Source of the DNA: Candidatus Poribacteria bacterium | GTDB lineage: Bacteria > Poribacteria > WGA-4E > JAJDTR01 | DNA: 64,000 nucleotides | Assembly: GCA_028820655.1 (NCBI GenBank) | Contig: JAPPIK010000051.1 | Span: forward strand, 60,106-124,105 | Reading direction: 5' to 3' | In this document: piece by piece, positions 17,095 through 26,726 of the stretch | Position numbering within the stretch: the first letter of the stretch is position 1 | Layout: each line of letters begins with the position of its first letter | Translations under genes and position numbers: made by a program | The notes under the pieces: generated by a model | The model's input: the letters and a program-made list of their open reading frames with translations, nothing else | Database searches by the model: none | Told to the model about the DNA's origin: nothing

Positions 17095-19803
17095 ATGACA
17101 CTGAGCGATGTCGAGTTAATCGAGCGCACATTGGCGGGCGACGAAACCGCATTCGGGTTTCTGGTAGATAAATACAAGGGTGCGGTGCACGCCCTGGCGT
17201 ACCGAAAGCTCGGGGATTTTCAACTTGCCGAGGAAATTGCTCAGGACACGTTTCTGGCGGCGTACCAGAAACTGGGGACACTGAGGAATCACACCCATTT
17301 ACCGGGCTGGCTCTATGTCATCGCTTCCCGTCGTTGCTTGATGTGGCAGCGGAAGAATCGACCGCGGGTGCAATCAATTGGCGAGATGAAGACGGGTGAA
17401 ATGGATTCGATCGCGCAGAGAAGGCATGCCGAGAAACAGACTCAACAACAGGTACGCGACGCACTCGAGAGCCTACCCGAAAGTGAACGCACAGTGCTGA
17501 CGCTGCACTATTTCGGGGGGCTGACAGGCAAGGAGATCGCACAGTTTATCGGCACCTCACCCGGCGCCGTTCTAAATCGGCTCTATCGCGCACGAGCCCG
17601 ACTGAAAGAGGAGATTATACCGATGATACGGGCAACCTCAGGCATGATCCAACTACCTCCAACCTTTACTCAACAACTCATTCGCCAAATTCGCGAACTT
17701 CAACCAACACCCTCGCCGAGCGGGAAACCATGGGTCCCGTGGATTGCGGCGACAACAGTTTTCGTGATTGCGCTGTTCATCGGTATCGGGCAGCAAAGGA
17801 TGACTTCGTTTCAACGCCCCTATAGCTTGGATGCGCCCGAATCGGAGATCATGGTCGAGATTTTGGACATGCCGGTGGTTGAGCCGCTACCGGCGGAACG
17901 GCCTCTGTTCATTCATGGCGTACCTTCGATCGCGGGAAAGACTGGCACAGGAGACCGAAGCAACGACGCCGTTTTAGGGAAAGCCGTAGAGCCGCCGGCG
18001 CGAGCCAAATCGGCCTACGCGGAGTGGACGCCGATGAATGGGCCTTACGGCGGGACGATTTTGTCCCTGCTTGCTACGCCGGAGGGAACGCTTTTCGCCG
18101 GCACAGATTACGCACTTCTTTTCCGATCGCCCGACGGCGGGCAGTCATGGAAAAAAGTTCATACACCCCTTGAGGATTTACCTCATTTGAGGTGGCTGAC
18201 GTCGCTGGCGGCGATCGACGATACGCTTTACGCCACGGGGAGTTTTGTTGTCTCCTCAACGGATGGCGGCGATTCTTGGACGAGAGACGTCCGGTTTGGA
18301 GAAGACAGAGATGGCTTTTGCGGCGTCGCGATAATTAAAGGGACACTTTATGCGGGATCGAGGGAAAGGGGGGTGCTACGTTCAAACGATGATGGGCAAA
18401 CATGGGTGCCCATGAATGAGGGCTTGACTGATTCTCCGGATTCTCAATCCGAGAACGTGCCGGGAATAGGAATAATACCGGAGCCTATGATTAACACATT
18501 CCTCGCAGAGGGTGCCACACTCTACGTGGGATCCGACGCCGGGGCTTTCCGGCGCAAAGCAGGTGCTGACCGGTGGGAGCCGTTGCATAAAGCCATGTTT
18601 ACGGATGTGAGAACAGGTCTCGAACTCCCGAAAAATCCGGCTCAACCGTTCTCTTCTGTCCGTTCTCTTGCCACAAAAGGCGGTGAGATTTACCTCGCTA
18701 CTAGGGAAGCTCTATACCGCTCTTCAACCGGTGGTTCTTCGTGGAAACAGATTCCATGGAAAAACGAATTATACCGCGGTTCAATCATGTCGATTGCCGC
18801 AGCCGGCGACATGGTCTACGCCGGTGTATATTCCAGCGGTGTCTTTCGCTCAACCGATAATGGGCAAACTTGGAAGTCGGCCAGCGCGGGAATAGCTAGT
18901 TCGACGGTGCAAGACGTGGAAGGACTAAATGGCGCGGTCTACGCGACAGATCGCTTTAGCGTCAGCCGGTCTTCAGATAGAGGCATATCGTGGGAAACCA
19001 TTCACAAGGGACTGCCCCCCGACAGCTATATTGAGCGGCTCGTCGTCTCGACCGGAACTCTCTACGCCGCCGTTGGCAGTCTCGCCGGACAAATCTATCG
19101 ATGGGATGAATCCCGGGCGTCGTGGTTACGAGTTGCATCGGACACGCGACTGATTGGCGTCAGTTCGCTGACGATTCAAGGGAAGATCTTCTGCGTCGGA
19201 ACGAATCACGATGGGGTTTTTCGCTCGCCCGACGGGGGTGGGATTTGGACTGAACTAGGGCTTCGCGGAAAAAAGATCAACGCGATTGCGGTGCGTGGAA
19301 TGGACATTTACGCAGGCACCGAGGGTGAAGGAATTTTTCGGCTGGAGCACGGCAGTGGAACGTGGCAGCAGCTCGACGTGAGTTCAACGATCCACCGCGT
19401 CCGCGATTTGGTGGTTGCGGACGGGACGTTGTACGCCGCTGGAATAACGACGCGGGGACCCCTGGTCCGCAGACTGCTTTGTGACGTTGGCAATTATGCG
19501 ATCAGAGGGGTTCTGCGCTCTCACGACGGAGGCGATTCATGGAAGATGGTTAATGGCGGTCTGAAGGCTGGAATGGGGGTCACCTCGTTGGCGGTTGACC
19601 AATCCACTCTTTACACAAGCGACGGGCTTCGAATTTTTCGGTTGCCACTTGGTGCAGACTCGTGGGAACCGGTTAGCTCCGGACTGACGAGGGATCCCCT
19701 TCATGTTCAGTGTTTGGGAGTCGATGGGGCAGCGGTTTACGCCGGCACATTTGGATTCGGGGTTTTTCAGGTTTCGCTGGATGCAGAGCTTGAAAAGCCG
19801 TAG
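17095..19803 (+). CDS. ECF sigma factor fused to membrane-anchored propeller
   Basis: A 902-residue protein. Residues 1-90 are sigma region 2 (DETAFGFLVDKYKGAVHALAY, EEIAQDTFLAAY) and 115-175 are region 4, a helix-turn-helix (LTGKEIAQFIGTSPGAVLNRLY). A single membrane segment lies at about 213-232 (WVPWIAATTVFVIALFIG). After a linker, 310-900 hold repeated BNR/Ycf48-type blades (RSPDGGQSWKKV, SSTDGGDSWTR, RSNDDGQTWVP, RSTDNGQTWKS, RSHDGGDSWKM), as in sialidase or Vps10-type propellers. By topology the sigma domain would be cytoplasmic and the propeller outside, so an external ligand could control sigma directly. No anti-sigma gene adjoins it. One uninterrupted frame carries both parts. Confidence 0.88.
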   Translation: MTLSDVELIERTLAGDETAFGFLVDKYKGAVHALAYRKLGDFQLAEEIAQDTFLAAYQKLGTLRNHTHLPGWLYVIASRRCLMWQRKNRPRVQSIGEMKTGEMDSIAQRRHAEKQTQQQVRDALESLPESERTVLTLHYFGGLTGKEIAQFIGTSPGAVLNRLYRARARLKEEIIPMIRATSGMIQLPPTFTQQLIRQIRELQPTPSPSGKPWVPWIAATTVFVIALFIGIGQQRMTSFQRPYSLDAPESEIMVEILDMPVVEPLPAERPLFIHGVPSIAGKTGTGDRSNDAVLGKAVEPPARAKSAYAEWTPMNGPYGGTILSLLATPEGTLFAGTDYALLFRSPDGGQSWKKVHTPLEDLPHLRWLTSLAAIDDTLYATGSFVVSSTDGGDSWTRDVRFGEDRDGFCGVAIIKGTLYAGSRERGVLRSNDDGQTWVPMNEGLTDSPDSQSENVPGIGIIPEPMINTFLAEGATLYVGSDAGAFRRKAGADRWEPLHKAMFTDVRTGLELPKNPAQPFSSVRSLATKGGEIYLATREALYRSSTGGSSWKQIPWKNELYRGSIMSIAAAGDMVYAGVYSSGVFRSTDNGQTWKSASAGIASSTVQDVEGLNGAVYATDRFSVSRSSDRGISWETIHKGLPPDSYIERLVVSTGTLYAAVGSLAGQIYRWDESRASWLRVASDTRLIGVSSLTIQGKIFCVGTNHDGVFRSPDGGGIWTELGLRGKKINAIAVRGMDIYAGTEGEGIFRLEHGSGTWQQLDVSSTIHRVRDLVVADGTLYAAGITTRGPLVRRLLCDVGNYAIRGVLRSHDGGDSWKMVNGGLKAGMGVTSLAVDQSTLYTSDGLRIFRLPLGADSWEPVSSGLTRDPLHVQCLGVDGAAVYAGTFGFGVFQVSLDAELEKP

Positions 19804-19972
19804 AATTGTTTTTCAACCCCGCGATCGGGAAGAAGCCGCCACAGCATCACCCCAACAGAGGTTTTTTTGCTTCAACCCGGTCAACACTCCCCCGTCTAAA
19901 CAGAACAGAGGTCTTTGCGCCTGAATTCAATCGACAACGAAAATGCCACCTTCCCAATTGGAGGGGATTCTC

Positions 19973-20773
19973 ATGAGATGGATACCGATCGTCTTGCTAT
20001 TAGCCGGCTCTCCGCTCTTCACAGCATATTCCGGTACGTTTACGGATGATTTTAGTGATGGAGATCTTGACGGATGGGATGTCTTCATCCACCCGCCACT
20101 TCCGCGCGAAGAAGCTGCACATGTTGTCAAACTTGAAGATGGGGATTTAGTTATAGACACGATCGCCAAAAGGGTTGAACTTCCTCCCGGTTTCGACTTC
20201 ATAGAATTTGTGCGTATGGAATTGAGAGTAGGGGATATGGATGCGTGGAATTCTTACACGCTAACTTGCCAGGTAAAATTTGACAGTGCGCCACGCGAGG
20301 GGCCGGGAATGTTTGTGGTCGGTGTGCGGAGAAGCGAGGGGCATTTTGGCGTGACGGCTCAGCAAATATTACTGATTCTTCCGACACAGCAACACATTCA
20401 GGTGGAAACCGTTGAACCGCACGCCGAGCGCGACCCTATATTAGGGCTGCAGGGGGTGATTCACCATGAAGTCCTCGATCCCAGAAATTTCAGACGGCCC
20501 ATAAAACTCAAACAGTGGCTCCCAATCAAAATCGTGGCTGAGGAAAGCAGGTTTGAGTTTCATTTAGACGAGAATCTCGTAGCCGAATACGAAGATGAAA
20601 ATGCGGGGCCCGGTACCGTTATGTTTCAGGCAGAATTCATGATGGTTGTTCGTCTTGATGACTTTATGATTACGGGACCGGGAATCCCGAACAATGACCC
20701 ACCTCAAAGCGTTAGGCATGAAGCGCGTCTGGCCACCACTTGGGGAGAAATCAAGAACCTTCCCAATAAATAA
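19973..20773 (+). CDS. Secreted beta-sandwich protein with TTWG tail (copy A)
   Basis: 266 residues from the ATG at 19973, preceded by gagggg; an in-frame ATG at 19943 has no ribosome site and would spoil the signal peptide. A signal peptide (IPIVLLLAGSPLFTAYS) is followed by FTDDFSDGDLDGWDVF, a typical opening of DUF1080/LamG-like jelly-roll domains, then YTLTCQVKF, QWLPIKIVAEE, FEFHLDENLVAEYED and VRLDDFMITGP. The C-terminus RLATTWGEIKNLPNK shares the TTWG motif. It is a paralog of the gene at 22096. It lies 170 bases after the sigma-propeller gene and may be co-regulated; its ligand is unknown. Confidence 0.75.
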   Translation: MRWIPIVLLLAGSPLFTAYSGTFTDDFSDGDLDGWDVFIHPPLPREEAAHVVKLEDGDLVIDTIAKRVELPPGFDFIEFVRMELRVGDMDAWNSYTLTCQVKFDSAPREGPGMFVVGVRRSEGHFGVTAQQILLILPTQQHIQVETVEPHAERDPILGLQGVIHHEVLDPRNFRRPIKLKQWLPIKIVAEESRFEFHLDENLVAEYEDENAGPGTVMFQAEFMMVVRLDDFMITGPGIPNNDPPQSVRHEARLATTWGEIKNLPNK

Positions 20774-21217
20774 TCTTCTAATCTGCGAATCCGAGAAAAT
20801 CTCGAAATTAGTCGTTCCAACTCCGTACCCGTTTCCGCATCAACTCCCTTCCTGAGGCAATCCGCATCGCCTTTAATTAGAGCCGACCAGGCGCGAACCG
20901 TCTCCCTATGACCACCGTCGTGTTGTTGCGCAACTCGCGTGAAGTGTTGTAAATTTGCCACTTGTCGGGCAGCACAACACCTATTCATAAGACATTCACA
21001 AGCTAATGTGTTGGTCGGCATTGGTAAAGTCGGCGCGTATTACTTTCGTGAATGGAATTGGCATCGTTCTTGCGCTAGGTTCCGCTACAATTTTTGTTGG
21101 GCGTATGCGTAATCGTAGGGGCGAGGTTCAACTGAGCGAATAGCGAAGGCGATAGTAGATCCTATGCGACAGAGATCCTACCGCAATAGAAAGTCTTGAT
21201 GACTATAGGAGGATGAA
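20774..21217. other. Intergenic region with possible gene remnant
   Basis: A minus-strand frame around 20800-21020 encodes protein-like text (RAWSALIKGDADCLRKG) but overlaps the preceding gene and has no identified family; it may be a decayed gene. A solo gagcgaatagcgaaggcgatag unit lies near 21136. Confidence 0.35.
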
Positions 21218-21931
21218 ATGAAAAGCAAACTTTTTCTATTCTTCTCATGCCTTGTTTTTCTGATTTCGGTTATCTATATTGCGTTTGTATCTATCAGAGG
21301 GAAAATCCACGCCAAAAGCGAACAGCCACCATCGAAAATGTCTGCAAACTTAAACGAGAATTATCGCTATGCCAAGACCATAGCTCCGAAACCCCGACAG
21401 GACGAGTTTAGCGAGTTGACCGACGCTGAACTGGAAGCCGCGCTTGAATATCTTGGGGCTTTAGACGCCCAATCGGGTACTGTGGAAAAACCACAGGCAC
21501 AAGATACACAATTTGCGATTTCCGAGTCCGACACCTTTGAAGAACAGGACATTGCAAGCGGAACTGATCCAGGGTTGAAAGCGACGTTTGAATTTTATAA
21601 GAGAAATCTGACACGGCATTGGGAAATCGCGCACCAGACCACACCCCTTATGAACAAGATTGTTGAACTCGATGAGAGCATGGATGATCTTGATAATCGC
21701 ATGAACGAAATAACTGGCAGAAGCGAGGAACGTCAGAAGTTAAGGAAGACATATCGGCAACTACAGAAAGAGCGGGCTGAAGTCAGCATTGCCCTTGAAC
21801 CTCTTGATGAACTCCAGGCACAGGTCGATAAGGAATGGAAGGATTACCTTTGGGCACACCACGGGATGTCCAATAGTCAATTCCTTGAAGCGCACGGAAC
21901 GGCGCTTAGGTCGTGGTTAGCCAGTCAGTGA
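21218..21931 (+). CDS. Membrane-anchored coiled-coil protein, unknown function
   Basis: 237 residues; aggagg lies five bases before the ATG. Residues 4-26 form one membrane helix (FLFFSCLVFLISVIYIAFV). The rest is hydrophilic and mostly helical, with a predicted coiled coil at about 145-205 (heptad-like MNKIVELDESMDDLDNRMNEI, RQLQKERAEVSIALEPLDEL). No enzyme motif or family is recognised. It sits between two paralogous TTWG-tailed secreted proteins and may be an envelope structural or adaptor protein. Confidence 0.65.
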   Translation: MKSKLFLFFSCLVFLISVIYIAFVSIRGKIHAKSEQPPSKMSANLNENYRYAKTIAPKPRQDEFSELTDAELEAALEYLGALDAQSGTVEKPQAQDTQFAISESDTFEEQDIASGTDPGLKATFEFYKRNLTRHWEIAHQTTPLMNKIVELDESMDDLDNRMNEITGRSEERQKLRKTYRQLQKERAEVSIALEPLDELQAQVDKEWKDYLWAHHGMSNSQFLEAHGTALRSWLASQ

Positions 21932-22095
21932 AGGCAGTAACTGTTCACTTCTTCCGGAACTGGAAAAGCGAAATCTACGCGTCATTATCGCAGCACGAAA
22001 TCAAAGATGAAATGTTCAATGTATATGGCAATTCAAAACCGAGAATTAGGTTCGCCGCCTGTTATTCAAACAGGTTTTAGCCGAGGGGATTGCTC

Positions 22096-22854
22096 ATGAA
22101 ATGGTTGCTATTAGCCATACTCATTGCCGGACTGCCCGCAGCCGCCGCGCATTCAGGTACGTTTCTGGATGATTTCTGTGATGGAAACCTTGACGACTGG
22201 AGTGTCCAATTCTCCCTCGATTTCCCCGATTCCGTCAAAATCGAAAATAGATACCTTGTCATGGATACGACAGCCGGAAAACGAGCAAGGACTGTTTCTG
22301 CCGAGATTAAAATAGAGAACGAACAAAACTGGGACTCTTACACACTTACATGTCGAGTTCGTTTTTCCAGTGAGTTGATTTGGGAGGACCCACAATTTAG
22401 CATTACTGTTCAAGGACGAAACGGGCAATTTGACCTGATGACTGGTCAAATACTGTCGGTACTTCCAATTGTCCAGCTTTTACTAGTGGATACCATTCCA
22501 CCAGACGTCAAACCCGACCAAGATAACATGATTAATATAATCCGCCGCGCAAATTTCGGACCCGAACGTCTCAGACGCCGCATAAAGTTAGATCGGTGGC
22601 TCCCAATCAAAATCGTGGTAGATCGAGATTATCTTGAGTTTCATTTCGACGACAGATTGGTAACAGAGTATGAAGATGAGACGGCGCTCCCGGGCACCGT
22701 GGAATTCAGTGCGGCTCAGGGAATGCTCGTTCATGTGGATGACGTTGTTGTTACGGGGCCGCGCATCCCAAACATTGGTGATCCCCGTAACGTTGACCTG
22801 AAGTCACATCTAGCTACGACGTGGGGAGAAATCAAGAATTCGCCGCGCCGATGA
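22096..22854 (+). CDS. Secreted beta-sandwich protein with TTWG tail (copy B)
   Basis: 252 residues from the ATG at 22096, preceded by gagggg as in copy A. Signal peptide LLLAILIAGLPAAAAHS, then FLDDFCDGNLDDWSV and the same string of motifs as copy A (SYTLTCRVRF, RWLPIKIVVDR, LEFHFDDRLVTEYED, VHVDDVVVTGP). The end is HLATTWGEIKNSPRR. Copies A and B clearly arose by duplication and flank the coiled-coil gene. The fold is DUF1080/LamG-like; a carbohydrate ligand is plausible but unproven. Confidence 0.75.
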   Translation: MKWLLLAILIAGLPAAAAHSGTFLDDFCDGNLDDWSVQFSLDFPDSVKIENRYLVMDTTAGKRARTVSAEIKIENEQNWDSYTLTCRVRFSSELIWEDPQFSITVQGRNGQFDLMTGQILSVLPIVQLLLVDTIPPDVKPDQDNMINIIRRANFGPERLRRRIKLDRWLPIKIVVDRDYLEFHFDDRLVTEYEDETALPGTVEFSAAQGMLVHVDDVVVTGPRIPNIGDPRNVDLKSHLATTWGEIKNSPRR

Positions 22855-23361
22855 TTTTCTCTCCTCCAGTTCTTCCATCCTTTCGATTCGTACCCCTACC
22901 CCATTCAGCTTCAACATCCTATTAACATAGATTTCCGACCTGTCAAGCGGTTATAATCAGGGCGGAATACGTCCCAAACATCAAGCACAAGGAGCGATAT
23001 CAAAAAAAATCGTATATGTTTAGTTCAGCCAAGAATAGTGGCAGAGATGATCTGACATGCATTACTCCCGACTATCGGCAGGGGGAATCTCTTGATTATA
23101 TGTGGGAGGGGCATCTTGCCCCGATTTCCCCGCGTTTACAATAAATCAACGCATTTAATAATTACGCAACGGAAACCGATTACGTCAGGACATCCCTCCC
23201 ACTGGGTGTGTCCCTCATAATTGGGTACATGGGCAGACTCACGTTCGACTGAGGAATAAAGTGATTGTTCTGCATTTTCTGCAAGAAATCAACGGACTTA
23301 ACAGTTTCAAAAAATCACAAACAGATGCGCTGTTGGAAATCCCGTCCGGGAGGCGAGAGAA
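22855..23361. other. Intergenic region before the dehydrogenase gene
   Basis: About 500 bases, AT-rich near 22920-23000. The only structure seen is a short hairpin GGGGC atctt GCCCC (23108-23122). No gene is visible. Confidence 0.4.
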
Positions 23362-24453
23362 ATGGCAAGAGCGGGAATAGCGGTGTTGGGTTGCGAGCAA
23401 TCGGTAGCGATGTACATGCCGATGTTCAGATACTTGGACAACGGGGAGTTCATTGCGGCAGCCGACATCGTGGTGGAAAAAGCCGAAAAAGCGCGCGACT
23501 TCTACGGCGCAAAGCGCGCCTATAAGGATATTGACAAGATGCTGCTCGATGCGGACGTAGACGGCGTGATTGTCGCCACGCCCCATTATCTTCACGCCGA
23601 GCATGTCGTCAAGATTGCCGAGGCGGGCAAGCACGTGCTCTGCGAAAAACCGATGGCGCGGACAATCGATGAGTGCGACCGCATGATTGACGCCTGCGAC
23701 CGGAACGGCGTCATCCTGATGCCGGCGCACATGAAGCGGTTCAACCGGTGTTTTCAACTGGCGGACCGGATGATTAAGGACGGGACGCTGGGGGATGTCG
23801 CCCAAGTGCGCACCCAGTGGGACACCTATGCGCAAGGTACGGATGCCGCCTATATGAAGCACCGCACATTGGGGCTGGCGTGTCTGGGATATGGCAGTCA
23901 CACCATAGACTTGTCCCGATGGTGGCTGGGGGAGGTGGAAGCCGTGAGCGCCGAGGTGTCTATCGGGTGGAAGGGCAGAGAGGTCGACGATCAGTCGGTG
24001 ATGACGCTGCGGCATGTCGACGGGCAGGTGAGCGTCCATTCCGTCTCGTTGGTGTTTCATAAGCCGTTGCTGGAGGAGTACACCATTTTCGGAACGGAAG
24101 CCACGCTACAGATGCGCGTGGAAGGACTGTGGAGCTACACCTCGCCCACCCCGTTTGACATGAAACTGTACCGGCGCGAGCGGATGGTCGAAGATGTGAC
24201 GCCAAAGATTCTGGACAACATCGACGACACGCTGACGCGCACCAACCACTTCCTCAAGGAGATGGAGCACTTTTGCGACTGTATTGTCAATGGGAAGACG
24301 CCAATAGTAACGGGGAAGGACGGGAGAAAGGCGACAGAGATATCCAACGCTGGTTACGTGTCGTCGTGGAAAAAGCGGAAGGTCACGCTCCCGTTGCGCG
24401 AATCTCCCAACTTGGAACGATTCTTCAACGAATTGGCTGGATCAAAAATATAA
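23362..24453 (+). CDS. Gfo/Idh/MocA-family NAD(P)-dependent oxidoreductase
   Basis: 363 residues, gggagg upstream of the ATG. The Rossmann start (ARAGIAVLGCEQSVAMYMPMF) is looser than the usual GxGxxG. Family hallmarks follow: VDGVIVATPHYLHAEHV, the EKPMA motif that holds the catalytic lysine (about residue 95), and the C-terminal substrate domain with GYGSHTIDLSRWWLG, the expected H in the active-site region. These enzymes oxidise or reduce sugars, inositols or amino sugars, and fit the carbohydrate theme of the locus. A perfect palindrome lies between it and the MFS gene. The exact substrate cannot be read. Confidence 0.9.
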   Translation: MARAGIAVLGCEQSVAMYMPMFRYLDNGEFIAAADIVVEKAEKARDFYGAKRAYKDIDKMLLDADVDGVIVATPHYLHAEHVVKIAEAGKHVLCEKPMARTIDECDRMIDACDRNGVILMPAHMKRFNRCFQLADRMIKDGTLGDVAQVRTQWDTYAQGTDAAYMKHRTLGLACLGYGSHTIDLSRWWLGEVEAVSAEVSIGWKGREVDDQSVMTLRHVDGQVSVHSVSLVFHKPLLEEYTIFGTEATLQMRVEGLWSYTSPTPFDMKLYRRERMVEDVTPKILDNIDDTLTRTNHFLKEMEHFCDCIVNGKTPIVTGKDGRKATEISNAGYVSSWKKRKVTLPLRESPNLERFFNELAGSKI

Positions 24454-24520
24454 TATTTCGTGATTTATGGGAAGCACGGAAATAATGGTTATTTGCGACA
24501 AATTTAATAACAGGATTCTT

Positions 24521-24548
24521 GTAGGGAATAACGATCGTTATTCCCTAC
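24521..24548. repeat. Perfect 28-bp palindrome with GTAG feet
   Basis: GTAGGGAATAACGA followed directly by its exact reverse complement, with no loop. It lies 68 bases after the dehydrogenase stop and 52 bases before the MFS start. It could act as a bidirectional terminator, an operator, or a mobile GTAG palindrome like the other families in this window. Confidence 0.85.
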
Positions 24549-24599
24549 GGCTCCAACGCATGAACTCTGTTTCGCTCAAAGAATCTAGGAAGGCAGCTT

Positions 24600-25799
24600 G
24601 TGCCTTATGATAATGGAAACATAACGCGATTCTACATCTGCTCGGCGCTCGGAGGGTTGACCTTCTTTCACGGGGTGCTGGCCTTCTACATGAGGCAGAT
24701 CGGATTTTCGTACACCCAGATCTTCATCTTGGTGGCTTTGTATGAAATCCTAGTCTTTCTCCTAGAAATACCGACAGGGATGTATGCCGACCGATTCGGT
24801 CTAAAACGGAGCGTCGTCCTTGGTCACCTTTTATCCGCAGCGAGCTGTTTTCCGGTCGCTTTATTCCCTGCATCTTACGGCATATTCCTTCTTTGGAGCG
24901 TGCTTTCCGCACTATGTACCACGCTGAATTCGGGTTCCGTGGAAGCGTTGCAATACCATTCGTTACGCGATCTGTCGCGTGAAGCAGAATACACCACACT
25001 CCGCGGCAGATTGGCTGCGATCGGGGGAGTTGCGATGCCGGTCGGGGCTTTTGCCGGCGGCGTTTTCTGTGAAACCCATGGATTCGGTCGGGTCGTCGCA
25101 CTCGGCGGCTTGACCGGATTGGTTGCGACGGCATTCTTTGTTAGCATGAGCGAACCACGAAGTGTCCTACGGGAGCGTGACGAGTCACCCACCAGAAGCA
25201 CTATCGCCGGGATTTACGAGAGCATACAACTCATCAAAAGAGATAAAGAACTGGCGGGGGTTATTGTTGCCGGAGCTGTCGTTTATGCGGCGTATTATCT
25301 GATTAACAACTATTCCCAGCCGTGTCTTGAACAAGCGGGGATATTGTCCTATCGAGTCGTAGGTGTGATTAGTGGGACACTCATGGTGACGTTAGCCGCT
25401 GTTTCATGGTTGGCGGGGTACTTGAAACAGCGTGTCGGAGAAACCGGTATATTCGTCTGGTTATCCGGTGTTCCCATTCTCAGTTTGGTAGGGCTGGGGA
25501 AACTTGGAGGACTAAGGTTACTATTGCCGCTGTATTTTTCCAGATTGGGCGAAGGTGTGGCGGATCCTGTCATCTCTGACCGGCTGCTTCGGAAAAGCCC
25601 TCCGGAAAAAAGTGCGACTCTCCTCTCTACACAGAGCCTTCTTGCGTCGCTACTGCTGTCGTTGTGGAGCATGGGTACCGGATTGGGTCTGGACCATGTC
25701 GGATCCTTCTTCACGTTCACCGCAGGTGCCGGATTCGCGTTTTTGTTACTGTTGTGGTTCGGCCGATGGGCTTTGAAACCTCACCATCAGACCAGCTAA
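24600..25799 (+). CDS. Major facilitator superfamily transporter
   Basis: 399 residues from a GTG start with aggaagg seven bases upstream. About 12 hydrophobic segments. The loop between helices 2 and 3 reads GMYADRFGLKRS, the MFS motif A. It is likely an inner-membrane importer or exporter of a small molecule. Placed after the Gfo/Idh/MocA gene on the same strand, it could bring in the sugar that enzyme uses, but the 28-bp palindrome and 146-base gap argue against a simple operon. Confidence 0.88.
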   Translation: MPYDNGNITRFYICSALGGLTFFHGVLAFYMRQIGFSYTQIFILVALYEILVFLLEIPTGMYADRFGLKRSVVLGHLLSAASCFPVALFPASYGIFLLWSVLSALCTTLNSGSVEALQYHSLRDLSREAEYTTLRGRLAAIGGVAMPVGAFAGGVFCETHGFGRVVALGGLTGLVATAFFVSMSEPRSVLRERDESPTRSTIAGIYESIQLIKRDKELAGVIVAGAVVYAAYYLINNYSQPCLEQAGILSYRVVGVISGTLMVTLAAVSWLAGYLKQRVGETGIFVWLSGVPILSLVGLGKLGGLRLLLPLYFSRLGEGVADPVISDRLLRKSPPEKSATLLSTQSLLASLLLSLWSMGTGLGLDHVGSFFTFTAGAGFAFLLLLWFGRWALKPHHQTS

Positions 25800-25985
25800 A
25801 CGTATAATACTTACGGAATGGTACAAGAGCCCTGTTCAAGAACTGCTGTAACGTGGTTTTCGAATCCGACCACGCAAAAGATACCACTTCGTCGGTTTTA
25901 ATCCGTGATTCAGACAGATAATTCAAACAATTGCCTAACCCCTAGAGGATGTCATTTTTGAACTAAGGACCACCCGAAAAAGACC

Positions 25986-26654
25986 ATGGAATTCTATCTC
26001 ATCCGCCACGGACAATCCGTTAACAACGCCTCGCCCGACGCTCTGGAACCGGATCCGGGGCTGACAAACGTAGGTCGGAACCAGGCGAGTTGTGTCGGCG
26101 AAGCGCTCAAAGGAAAGGGGATTCGACGACTTTACTGCAGCCCGATGCTGAGAGCCTTGCAGACCGCCGAGATTGTTGGGCGAATGCTTTCGCTTCCGCC
26201 TCACGTCTGCGTAGGGCTTCACGAATGGGACGGTATATGGGAGGCGAGTGTCGGCAGATACGGCGCCACGCTTCCCGGGCTTACGCGATCACAGATGAGG
26301 GAGATTTGCCCGGATGTGGTTCTTCCGAACAATGTCACCGATGAAGGCTGGCTGTTTTCGGAATGGGAGAACGTCGAACTGATGCTCTGGCGCGCCTACC
26401 GCGATGCCAAAGTGTTCATTCAACAGGCGGAAGCGAGTCACGGCGAATCCGACGAGCGTGCCGCGGTGGTCTCCCACGGCGGCTTTCTGGCTACGATGAT
26501 CTGTGCGTTTTTCGACCTCACGCCGAATGACGACCCCGACCATTTCGCGCACCGTAACGGGGCGATTAGCAAAATCCGAAAAACGCGTGAAGTTACGCAG
26601 TTGCGTTATCTTCACAGAATTTCGCATCTCCCCGAAGAGATGCTTACGTGGTAG
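25986..26654 (+). CDS. Histidine phosphatase family protein
   Basis: 222 residues. The N-terminal catalytic motif LIRHGQSVNN (RHG, with the phosphorylated His at residue 8), the arginine of YCSPMLRALQTAE, and the second catalytic His in VVSHGGFLATMI are all present. This is the phosphoglycerate-mutase-like branch; substrates range from sugar phosphates to nucleotide derivatives and are not predictable here. An insertion at about 80-120 (HEWDGIWEASVGRYGATLPG) may form the specificity cap. The ribosome site is weak. Confidence 0.88.
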   Translation: MEFYLIRHGQSVNNASPDALEPDPGLTNVGRNQASCVGEALKGKGIRRLYCSPMLRALQTAEIVGRMLSLPPHVCVGLHEWDGIWEASVGRYGATLPGLTRSQMREICPDVVLPNNVTDEGWLFSEWENVELMLWRAYRDAKVFIQQAEASHGESDERAAVVSHGGFLATMICAFFDLTPNDDPDHFAHRNGAISKIRKTREVTQLRYLHRISHLPEEMLTW

Positions 26655-26726
26655 TCCCCATTATTTCAATCTCGGACAACCAAGGACCGGATACTTTGAA
26701 TAAACGGGAGATTTTTTTACACTGCG

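Noticed and set aside
20704-21021. Minus-strand gene
   Set aside because: Overlaps the 3' end of the TTWG copy A gene and lacks a family; at most a decayed gene.
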